Source of the DNA: Bin87 sp965220505
GTDB lineage: Bacteria; Chloroflexota; Dehalococcoidia; Lucifugimonadales; UBA3495
NCBI GenBank assembly: GCA_965220505.1
Contig: CBDCQE010000001.1
Span: 1,302,001 to 1,366,000 of the forward strand
Reading direction: 5' to 3'
Length of the DNA stretch: 64,000 nt
Shown here: positions 57,809 through 64,000 of the stretch, piece after piece
Position numbering within the stretch: position 1 is the stretch's first letter
How the letters are laid out: the number at the start of each line of letters is the position of its first letter
Notes under the pieces: generated by a model
Told to the model about the DNA's origin: nothing
What the model saw: the letters and a program-made list of their open reading frames with translations, nothing else
Databases searched by the model: none
Position numbers and translations under genes: made by a program

Positions 57809-59023
57809 CTACGCCAGACCCCCAATCCCCTCGCGCTCGGCGATGGATGGAACGTCCTTGTCGCCGCGACCGCTGAGGCAGACCACGATGATGTCGTCAG
57901 GCGCCATATCGGCCGCCATCCGACTGACGTGATATATGGCGTGAGCGGACTCCAGCGCGGGGATGATGCCTTCCGTGCGGCAGAGGAGGCGGAAGCCTTC
58001 CAGGGCCTCTTCGTCCGTTACGGCCAGGTACTCGCCGCGGCCGGTGGCCTTCAACCAGCTGTGCTCCGGGCCGACGCCGGGGTAGTCGAGGCCGGCGGAG
58101 ATGCTGTGCGCCTCCTGGATCTGCCCGTGTTCATCCTGCAGCAGGTAGGACAGCGAACCGTGGAGCACGCCGGGGCGCCCGGCGGACAGGGTCGCCGAAT
58201 GCCGACCGGTTTCCACACCTTCGCCCGCGGCCTCCACCCCGACCAGGCGCACGTTCTCGTCGCCGATGAACTCGTAGAAGGTGCCGATGGCGTTGCTGCC
58301 GCCGCCCACACAGGCGACCACGGCAGTAGGCAGACGGCCTTCGACATCGAGGATCTGCTGGCGGGCTTCGCGTCCGATGACGGACTGGAAATCGCGCACC
58401 AGCATGGGATACGGGTGCGGGCCGACGACGCTGCCGATGAGGTAGTGCGTGGTTTCCACGTTGGTGACCCAATCGCGGATTGATTCGTTGATGGCGTCCT
58501 TGAGGGTACGCGTGCCGGACTCGACGGCGATGACCTCAGCGCCGAGGAGACGCATACGATAGACGTTGAGGGCCTGGCGCACCGTGTCCTCTGCGCCCAT
58601 GTAGACGATGCACTGGAGCCCCAGCATGGCACAGACGGTGGCCGTGGCCACGCCGTGCTGACCCGCGCCGGTTTCCGCGATGATGCGCTGCTTGCCCATG
58701 CGCTGGGCCAGCAGGCTCTGCCCGAGCGCGTTGTTGATCTTGTGGGCGCCGGTGTGAGCCAGGTCCTCGCGCTTGAGGTAGATGCGGGCGCCGCCGCAGT
58801 GCCGGCTCAGGTTTTCAGCGTAGTACAGAGCGGTGGGGCGGCCGGCGTAGTTGGTCATCAAATGATTGAGCTGTTCGGCAAACCCGGCATCGTCCTGGAC
58901 GGCGCGGTAAGAATCCTCAAGCTCCGTCAGGGCGGCCATGACCGTTTCAGGGACGAACTTGCCCCCGAAATCGCCGAACCGGCCGCGCTCGTCCGGAAGG
59001 TTGGTCTGGGTGGTGACTACCAT
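57809..59023 (-). CDS. trpB: Tryptophan synthase beta chain
   Basis: 404 aa. GRFGDFGGKFVPETVM start, the PLP Lys in LAHTGAHKINNALGQ, ETGAGQHGVATATVCAMLG, VACVGGGSNAIGTFYEF (phosphate-binding glycines), EAAGEGVETGRHSATL, and CLSGRGDKDV near the end. Conventional TrpB1-type. Condenses indole with serine, normally with TrpA, which is not encoded next to it. Confidence 0.97.
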   Translation of the reverse strand: MVVTTQTNLPDERGRFGDFGGKFVPETVMAALTELEDSYRAVQDDAGFAEQLNHLMTNYAGRPTALYYAENLSRHCGGARIYLKREDLAHTGAHKINNALGQSLLAQRMGKQRIIAETGAGQHGVATATVCAMLGLQCIVYMGAEDTVRQALNVYRMRLLGAEVIAVESGTRTLKDAINESIRDWVTNVETTHYLIGSVVGPHPYPMLVRDFQSVIGREARQQILDVEGRLPTAVVACVGGGSNAIGTFYEFIGDENVRLVGVEAAGEGVETGRHSATLSAGRPGVLHGSLSYLLQDEHGQIQEAHSISAGLDYPGVGPEHSWLKATGRGEYLAVTDEEALEGFRLLCRTEGIIPALESAHAIYHVSRMAADMAPDDIIVVCLSGRGDKDVPSIAEREGIGGLA

Positions 59024-59044
59024 TGATTTACAGCCTCCGGTGGT

Positions 59045-59710
59045 TCAGGCGGGGCGCCGGGCGTTGGCTACGAACTGCTTGATCTTGTCGGGGTCTTTGA
59101 CGCCGTCCGTTTCCACGCCGCTGGAAACGTCAACGCCCCAGGGACGAACGACGGCCACAGCCTCGGCGACGTTGGCCGGGGTCAACCCGCCGGCTAGGAG
59201 GAAACGACGTCCGCTGGCGGCCAGTTGCGCGGCGATGCTCCAGTCGAAGGACTGGCCAGTTCCGCCGTGCAAGCCGACAACCTGGCTGTCCAGGGTAACC
59301 GTGCAGCCGGCGGCGGCGAACGCGTCGATCCAGTTCGCAACGCCGGCCACGGCATCGGGACTGTCGTCATCGGCCACGTGGAGCACCTTGATCACGCCAG
59401 CGCACTCGAGCACGGCACGGCAGTAATCCAGCGACTCCTCCCCGCACAATTGGACATAGTCCAGGCCGGCTGTGGCGATGGTATCCAGCACTTCGTCCAA
59501 AGGCTGGTCGCCGAAAAGGCCCACGGACTTGGGGCCTTCGAAATCGCCGGCTCTCAACCCATCGGTGATAATCCGCGCGGCCTCAGGTTCGACGCGCCGC
59601 CGACGGCCTGGCACAAACACCATGCCCACGTAGTCCGCGCCGGCCCGGGCAGCGACCAGCGCATCGTCGAGGCTGCGAACGCCGCAAATCTTTACGGTTG
59701 TGGATTCCAA
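59045..59710 (-). CDS. trpF: Phosphoribosylanthranilate isomerase
   Basis: 221 aa from TTG 59710; the open frame continues upstream through trpC, but VKICGVRSLDDAL is the family start (catalytic Cys in KICG). GADYVGMVFVPGRRRRV, VGLFGDQPLDEVLD, YVQLCGEES, and FLLAGGLTPANVAEAV with the catalytic Asp in GVDVSSGVET. 10 bp after trpC. Confidence 0.95.
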   Translation of the reverse strand: MESTTVKICGVRSLDDALVAARAGADYVGMVFVPGRRRRVEPEAARIITDGLRAGDFEGPKSVGLFGDQPLDEVLDTIATAGLDYVQLCGEESLDYCRAVLECAGVIKVLHVADDDSPDAVAGVANWIDAFAAAGCTVTLDSQVVGLHGGTGQSFDWSIAAQLAASGRRFLLAGGLTPANVAEAVAVVRPWGVDVSSGVETDGVKDPDKIKQFVANARRPA

Positions 59711-59720
59711 GATCCGCGAC

Positions 59721-60518
59721 CTAGACCGGAACGGGCGCGCCGGTGAGGGACCGCACCTTAGCCGCGGTATCGACGGCGGTGACCAGGGCCTCGCCAACCA
59801 GCACCGCGTCGATTCCAAAGGGCTCCAGCCGGGCCAAATCTTCGGGCGTGCTGATGCCGCTTTCACTGACGATGACTTTATCGGAGGGAATCAACGGTGC
59901 GAGCGATTCCGTGGTAGCCAGGTCGGTGACGAAGGTGTGCAGGTCGCGGTTGTTGATGCCGATGACCTCGGCGCCAGCCGCGGCGGCCGTGGCGATCTCC
60001 TCGGCGTCGTGGGTTTCCACCAACGGCGTCATTCCCAGTTCGGAGCCAAGCTGGATCAGTTCGGCAAGCTGTGACGGGGAGAGGATGTCGACGATCAGCA
60101 GATAGGTGTCGGCACCGATGGCACGGGCCTCGTACACCTGGTAGGGGTCGAACAGGAAGTCCTTGCGCAGCACCGGCGCGGTTCCCGACGCACCGCTCTC
60201 CTTGACCGCGGTCAGGTGCGCCAACTCGCCGAGGAAATGGCCGTCGGTGATGACGGAGATTGCGGCTGCGCCGTTGCCCGAGTAGGTCGCCGCCAGTTCC
60301 GTGGGCTGGAAGTCCTCACGGAGTAGGCCCTTCGAAGGGGACGCTTTCTTGACCTCAGCGATCAGCCTGATGCCATCGCCGCGCAAGGCGGCCGGAAAAT
60401 CGAGAGGAAGCGGTCGCGCGGCTATCGCGTCGCGCAACGCCGGTAGCGGGACCGCCGCCACGGAAACGGCGAGCTCCTCGCGCTTCTTGGCCACGATCCG
60501 GTCCAGAATGCTCGGCAT
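59721..60518 (-). CDS. trpC: Indole-3-glycerol phosphate synthase
   Basis: 265 aa. ILDRIVAKKREEL start, IAEVKKASPSKG (catalytic Lys), YSGNGAAAISVITDGHFLG, PVLRKDFLFDPYQVYEARAIGAD, EVIGINNRDLHTF, VSESGISTPEDLARL. Complete catalytic set. Between trpD and trpF. Confidence 0.97.
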   Translation of the reverse strand: MPSILDRIVAKKREELAVSVAAVPLPALRDAIAARPLPLDFPAALRGDGIRLIAEVKKASPSKGLLREDFQPTELAATYSGNGAAAISVITDGHFLGELAHLTAVKESGASGTAPVLRKDFLFDPYQVYEARAIGADTYLLIVDILSPSQLAELIQLGSELGMTPLVETHDAEEIATAAAAGAEVIGINNRDLHTFVTDLATTESLAPLIPSDKVIVSESGISTPEDLARLEPFGIDAVLVGEALVTAVDTAAKVRSLTGAPVPV

Positions 60519-60530
60519 GTGCCGCCTCCT

Positions 60531-61556
60531 CTATTGCTCCGGTGGAGAAAGTTCGCGGGTCAACGACACCATGGCGTCCAGCTTTTCGGCGGCCCGGCCG
60601 TCGGCAATAGAGGCCGCAGCCATTTCGATGCCCTCAGCCAGGGTGTCGGCAATGTCGCCCGCGACGAGGGCAGCGCCGCTGTTCAATATCACGGCGTCAC
60701 GAACGGGCCCGCCGACGCCGGACAGGATAACGCGCATGGTCTCGGCGTTGGTTGCCGGGTCGCCGCCACGGAGGTCATCGGGAGTGGCATGGGGCAGGCC
60801 CAGGTCCCGGGGGCGAACCACGTAGGGCCGGATCTCTCCGTCCAACACCTCCCAGCCGGCGGTATCGCTGCCCAGGGACAGTTCGTCCATGCCGTCGTCG
60901 CTGTGGACGATGATGGCGTGGTGCGTGCCGAACAGCCGCAACGCCTCGGCCATCTTTTCGGCCACCTCCGGGTATCCCACGCCGATGAGCTGACAGGGAA
61001 CGCCGGCCGGGTTGGTCATGGGTCCGAGGACGTTGAAAACGGTGCGGATACCGATCTCCCGGCGGACGGGAGCGGCGTAGCGCATGGCGGGATGGTACGC
61101 CGGAGCAAACATGAAACCGATGCCGATCTCGCGCAAGCAACGCTCCACGGCTTCCGGCGGCAACTCGATCTGCACGCCCAGGGCCTCCAGCACGTCGGCG
61201 CTGCCGCAGTCCCCGGAGGCAGCACGGTTGCCGTGCTTGGCAACGGTGAGGCCGGCGCCGGCAACGACGAAAGCGGCGGCGGTGGAGATGTTGAAGGTGC
61301 CTTTGCGGTCGCCGCCGGTGCCGCAGGTGTCGATGGCAACACCGTCCAAAGCGACGCGCAGAGACTTTTCGCGCATGACGGTGGCAAACCCCGCGATTTC
61401 CTCTGGGGTCTCGCCCTTGAGGGCAAGGGCAGTCAGGTAGGAACCCAACTGCGCGGGGGTGACTTCTCCCTCCATGACCTCACGCATCACCGTTACGGCG
61501 TCGTCCATGGAAAGAGATTCGCCGGCGGTTGCCGCCGATATGGCTTCTCGGATCAT
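60531..61556 (-). CDS. trpD: Anthranilate phosphoribosyltransferase
   Basis: 341 aa. VMREVMEGEVTPAQLGSYLTAL, DTCGTGGDRKGTFNIST (PRPP-binding glycine loop), VAKHGNRAASGDCGSADVLEALG, FAPAYHPAMRYAAPVRREIGIRTVFNVLGPMTNPA, and HSDDGMDELS. First trp gene here; trpE and trpG are not upstream, where an unrelated Uma2 gene lies 28 bp away. Confidence 0.97.
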   Translation of the reverse strand: MIREAISAATAGESLSMDDAVTVMREVMEGEVTPAQLGSYLTALALKGETPEEIAGFATVMREKSLRVALDGVAIDTCGTGGDRKGTFNISTAAAFVVAGAGLTVAKHGNRAASGDCGSADVLEALGVQIELPPEAVERCLREIGIGFMFAPAYHPAMRYAAPVRREIGIRTVFNVLGPMTNPAGVPCQLIGVGYPEVAEKMAEALRLFGTHHAIIVHSDDGMDELSLGSDTAGWEVLDGEIRPYVVRPRDLGLPHATPDDLRGGDPATNAETMRVILSGVGGPVRDAVILNSGAALVAGDIADTLAEGIEMAAASIADGRAAEKLDAMVSLTRELSPPEQ

Positions 61557-61584
61557 GTTGATCTTTCACCGATGACGCGACAGG

Positions 61585-62310
61585 CTATCGACTCTGCAGG
61601 CGTTTGAGTTGCTCTTCCAGTTCCCGATTACGCGCTTCGGCAACGAAGCGCGCATTCCTCTCTTCATCGCGCTGGTTCTCGGCTGCGATGCGTCCATCGG
61701 CTTCGTCGTCATAGGTGGGTAGATAACGCCGCGCCGCCGGATCGTAAAAGCGCAACTGTCCATACTCCCAGCACAAGTCCAAGTTCAGCGCATCACTGCG
61801 TCCCCAATAACGATCGTCATCCAGCTTGTTAACGGTGATGGGCCGATATACGCCGTTGACCAGCCGGTCACCGGACAGCGCCGCCGCGTACAGTTCTCCG
61901 CCGGTATGGTCAAATCGCCAGTACTCCGACACTCCGAACGCCGCGTAGCCGACGCGCTTGCCCCTTTCGTCATTATGCGCGGTGTTCTCCGATGCGATTT
62001 CCAGGACGAACTCCGGCGCTTTGCCCCACTCTGAGATGTCGTAACCCTTCCTGGCAATGATGGCCGCCCGGTCGACCTCGAATGCGACAAACAAATCCGG
62101 CTGTTGCAGGCCTTCCCGTTGGCTGGTATTCCAGCCTATGGGAATTTCGCTGGAGACTATGGTAGTGTCGAAGTTGCCGTAATGCCGGCGCAGAGCTGGG
62201 ATGTGACCCGGCTCATGGAGATAAATGACGTTCAGCATATCGTCTCTGGGGGGCAGTTCCTGGAACCGGTCTCCCGGAGTGGCGGGCAACGCAGTGGTTT
62301 TGGTGGTCAT
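61585..62310 (-). CDS. Uma2 family (PD-(D/E)XK) endonuclease-like protein
   Basis: 241 aa. Uma2 core with EIPIGWNTSQREGLQQPDLFVAF (conserved PD), APEFVLEIASENTAHNDERGKRVGYAAFGVSEYWRFD (E-x-A/S plus Lys). The C-terminal 45 residues are a charged helix (NQRDEERNARFVAEARNRELEEQL), a coiled coil common in these proteins. Predicted nuclease of unknown role, abundant in cyanobacteria and Chloroflexi. Confidence 0.9.
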   Translation of the reverse strand: MTTKTTALPATPGDRFQELPPRDDMLNVIYLHEPGHIPALRRHYGNFDTTIVSSEIPIGWNTSQREGLQQPDLFVAFEVDRAAIIARKGYDISEWGKAPEFVLEIASENTAHNDERGKRVGYAAFGVSEYWRFDHTGGELYAAALSGDRLVNGVYRPITVNKLDDDRYWGRSDALNLDLCWEYGQLRFYDPAARRYLPTYDDEADGRIAAENQRDEERNARFVAEARNRELEEQLKRLQSR

Positions 62311-62451
62311 GGCGTGCCTCGCTGGGCGGAAAGAGGAAGTATGCCGGAAAACCGCCCGTGGTCGACTGCTGACGTGCTTCGTCTATGGGCGCGAACGTAG
62401 TGCGAATTTAGCACGGGTAATATAGTAACATGCTCGGGGGAGTTCTCACCC

Positions 62452-63252
62452 ATGCGCGTTGACGTTCACACCCACATATGGCCGGACCGGATCGCTGACG
62501 CGGTGGCGGAGAACATGGAGTCGGAGTTGGGTTTCGAGCCCATCGCGGTCAACACGGTGGACGGGATCAAGGCGCACATGGAGGCGTCCGGGGTGGACAA
62601 GTCGATTGTGCTGGGGGTGGCGGCGCGGGCCGACCAGGTGAGACGTGCCAACGACTGGCTGATCTCCATTGCGGACGAAAACCTGGTCCCCTTTGGCGCG
62701 GTACATCCCGACCTCGCGGACAAAGCCGCAGAGATACGATACCTGAGAGAAAACGGCGTCAAGGGGATCAAGATGCACCCGGTGATCAACGGTTTCTACC
62801 CGGACGATCCCCAGTGGTTTCCCGTGTACGAAGAGCTAGGCGAAGACATGACCTTGTCCATCCATGCCGGCCGATTGCCGCATCAAGGAGCCGACGCGCC
62901 GCTGTATGCTGCTCCGGAGCGCATCGCCAACATTGTGCGGCGGTTCCCCCGGCTGAAAGTGATCGCGCTGCACCTGGGCGGGTTCTACATGCTGGACGAG
63001 GCGGAACGCCAACTGATGGGCCACGAAAACGTGCTGGTGGACACGACGTGGCCCCCGTCGATTCGCGAACTGACCGCCGATACGCTCACCGAGATCATCG
63101 GCAAGCACGGCGCGCACAAGGTCTGCTTCGGCACCGACTACCCGTTGGTCGACATGGCAGCCGAGTCGGACTACCTGGCGTCGCTGCCGCTCACCTCGAG
63201 TCAGGTGGAGGGGATACTGGGGGAAAACGCCCGGAGGTTCATCGGGCTGTAG
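62452..63252 (+). CDS. Amidohydrolase family (ACMSD-like) metal-dependent hydrolase
   Basis: 266 aa from ATG 62452 (GGGGGAG site). TIM-barrel amidohydrolase: VDVHTHIWPDRI (H-x-H metal motif), GVKGIKMHPVINGF, LSIHAGR (metal His), VIALHLGGF (His), and VCFGTDYPLVDM (catalytic Asp). Similar in layout to the amidohydrolase-2 group (aminocarboxymuconate-semialdehyde decarboxylase and relatives); decarboxylase or hydrolase not decided. Divergent from Uma2. Confidence 0.9.
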   Translation: MRVDVHTHIWPDRIADAVAENMESELGFEPIAVNTVDGIKAHMEASGVDKSIVLGVAARADQVRRANDWLISIADENLVPFGAVHPDLADKAAEIRYLRENGVKGIKMHPVINGFYPDDPQWFPVYEELGEDMTLSIHAGRLPHQGADAPLYAAPERIANIVRRFPRLKVIALHLGGFYMLDEAERQLMGHENVLVDTTWPPSIRELTADTLTEIIGKHGAHKVCFGTDYPLVDMAAESDYLASLPLTSSQVEGILGENARRFIGL

Positions 63253-63257
63253 CGGCT

Positions 63258-64000
63258 TCAGTCGGCCGGGTCGACCATGCCCAAGGCATGCAGTAGGAAC
63301 ACGTATTCCTCCGCGACTTCCTTGATGCGCTCGAAGCGTCCGGAAGCGCCGGCGTGGCCCGAGTCCATGTGGGTCTTCAACAGGAGCGGCCGGTCGTCGG
63401 TGCGCATGGTGCGCAGCTTGGCGACCCACTTGGCCGGCTCCCAGTAGGTGACCCGGGGGTCGCTGATCCCCGCAGTGACCAGCATGGGCGGATAAGCCTG
63501 CTCGCGCACGTTGTCGTAGGGTGAATAGGTGCGCATGTAGCGGTAGGACTCTTCGTCGTTGGGATTGCCCCACTCGTTGTATTCCATGGTGGTCAAGGGC
63601 AGGGTGTCGTCCAGCATGGTGTTCAGCACGTCAACGAACGGGACGTGGGCGGCCACGCAGCCGAAGAGGTCGGGGCGTTCGTTGATGACCGCCCCCATCA
63701 GCATCCCGCCGGCGCTGCCCCCGGCGGCGGCGATGCGGCCGGCGGCCGTGTATCCTTCGGCGACCAGGTATTCGGCGCAGTCGATGAAGTCGTTGAAGGT
63801 GTTGCGCTTGTTCAGCAATTTGCCGGTTTCGTACCAGTCCCAGCCCATTTCCATGCCGCCCCGGATGTGGGCGATGGCAAAGATGAAACCACGGTCGACC
63901 AGGCTCAACACGGATACGCTGAAGTTGGCGTCCATGTTCAGGCCGTAGCTGCCGTACCCGTACAGATAGAGCGGAGCGCTACCGTCGACCGGAGTATCAC
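63258..64000 (-). CDS. Prolyl oligopeptidase family protein (oligopeptidase B-like), 5' end outside window
   Basis: The visible C-terminal 247 or so residues are the S9 catalytic domain: LYGYGSYGLN, LVDRGFIFAIAHIRGGMEMGWDWYETGKLLNKRNTFNDFIDCAE, the nucleophile Ser in AAGGSAGGMLMGA, Asp in ISDPRVTYWEPAKW, and His in DSGHAGASGRF. The HIRGG and NTFNDFI segments fit protease II (PtrB), which cuts oligopeptides after basic residues. The beta-propeller part is beyond the right edge. Ends 6 bp from the convergent amidohydrolase gene. Confidence 0.92.
   Translation of the reverse strand, partial: DTPVDGSAPLYLYGYGSYGLNMDANFSVSVLSLVDRGFIFAIAHIRGGMEMGWDWYETGKLLNKRNTFNDFIDCAEYLVAEGYTAAGRIAAAGGSAGGMLMGAVINERPDLFGCVAAHVPFVDVLNTMLDDTLPLTTMEYNEWGNPNDEESYRYMRTYSPYDNVREQAYPPMLVTAGISDPRVTYWEPAKWVAKLRTMRTDDRPLLLKTHMDSGHAGASGRFERIKEVAEEYVFLLHALGMVDPAD

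Noticed and set aside
61585..62310. Uma2 gene as part of a defence island
   Set aside because: Uma2 proteins are scattered singly in such genomes; neighbours are metabolic genes.

Overview
The window is a compact, GC-rich bacterial chromosome segment of about 65 protein genes on both strands, with short gaps and many TTG/GTG starts. I see no IS element, prophage, CRISPR array, rRNA or tRNA. Gene order rpmH-rnpA-yidD-(PQQ propeller lipoprotein)-yidC-khpB, several LLM/F420-type flavin oxidoreductases, DUF1501/DUF1800 and NHL proteins, and a mycothiol-type formaldehyde dehydrogenase suggest a free-living or host-associated Chloroflexota bacterium (Dehalococcoidia/SAR202-like). That placement is inference from gene content, not from a marker phylogeny.

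Layout. 1-6.7 kb: a partial thiolase-fold protein, S41 protease, smpB, gamma carbonic anhydrase, an LLM oxidoreductase, a hendecad coiled-coil membrane protein, a SprT-like metalloprotease and a tandem-domain protein of unknown function. 6.7-12.4 kb (minus): purine operon purF-purM-small ORF-purH followed by an exonuclease and an SDR. 12.5-16.2 kb (minus): the ribosomal protein L34/RNase P/membrane insertase cluster. 16.3-24 kb: single genes (alpha/beta hydrolase, mycothiol-type dehydrogenase, nucleoside hydrolase, peroxiredoxin, gamma-glutamyltransferase, HAD hydrolase, LLM oxidoreductase). 24.2-28 kb: pstC-pstA-pstB-phoU, with an extra fibronectin-III-like domain inside PstC. 28-31 kb: a siroheme nitrite/sulfite reductase behind a structured leader with an intrinsic terminator, then a HemD-type uroporphyrinogen-III synthase that would supply its cofactor. 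31-37 kb (minus): cupin, radC, two tandem phosphotransferases, a TPP enzyme and an alpha/beta hydrolase. 37.3-41.5 kb (minus): PPOX protein, NAD(P)HX repair enzyme, acpS, metF, enoyl-CoA hydratase. 41.6-46 kb: DUF167, a tyrosine phosphatase, two paralogous zinc-ribbon microproteins, a JAMM peptidase, a Ca2+/cation antiporter, leuB. 46.2-50.5 kb: DUF1501, DUF1800, an NHL propeller and a second hendecad coiled-coil membrane protein. 50.6-56.1 kb: glycolate oxidase glcDEF, convergent with an alanine-glyoxylate-type aminotransferase. 56.1-61.6 kb (minus): SDR, secreted HNH nuclease lipoprotein, trpB-trpF-trpC-trpD. 61.6-64 kb: Uma2 nuclease, metal-dependent amidohydrolase, partial prolyl oligopeptidase.

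Functional links: nitrite/sulfite reductase with HemD (siroheme); glcDEF with the class V aminotransferase (glycolate to glyoxylate to glycine); pst-phoU (phosphate uptake and its control); purF-M-H; trpDCFB; and the L34/RNase P/YidC/KhpB set.

Best candidates for something undescribed: the attenuator-like leader at 28082-28283; the FN3 insertion in PstC; the two hendecad coiled-coil membrane proteins with a shared C-terminal motif; the tandem HYHYGP-domain protein; the zinc-ribbon pair next to a palindromic operator and a JAMM peptidase; a rule-like placement of GGGGCG-stem hairpins at convergent gene ends; and several enzymes lacking their family's catalytic residue. No complete novel defence or mobile system is visible.
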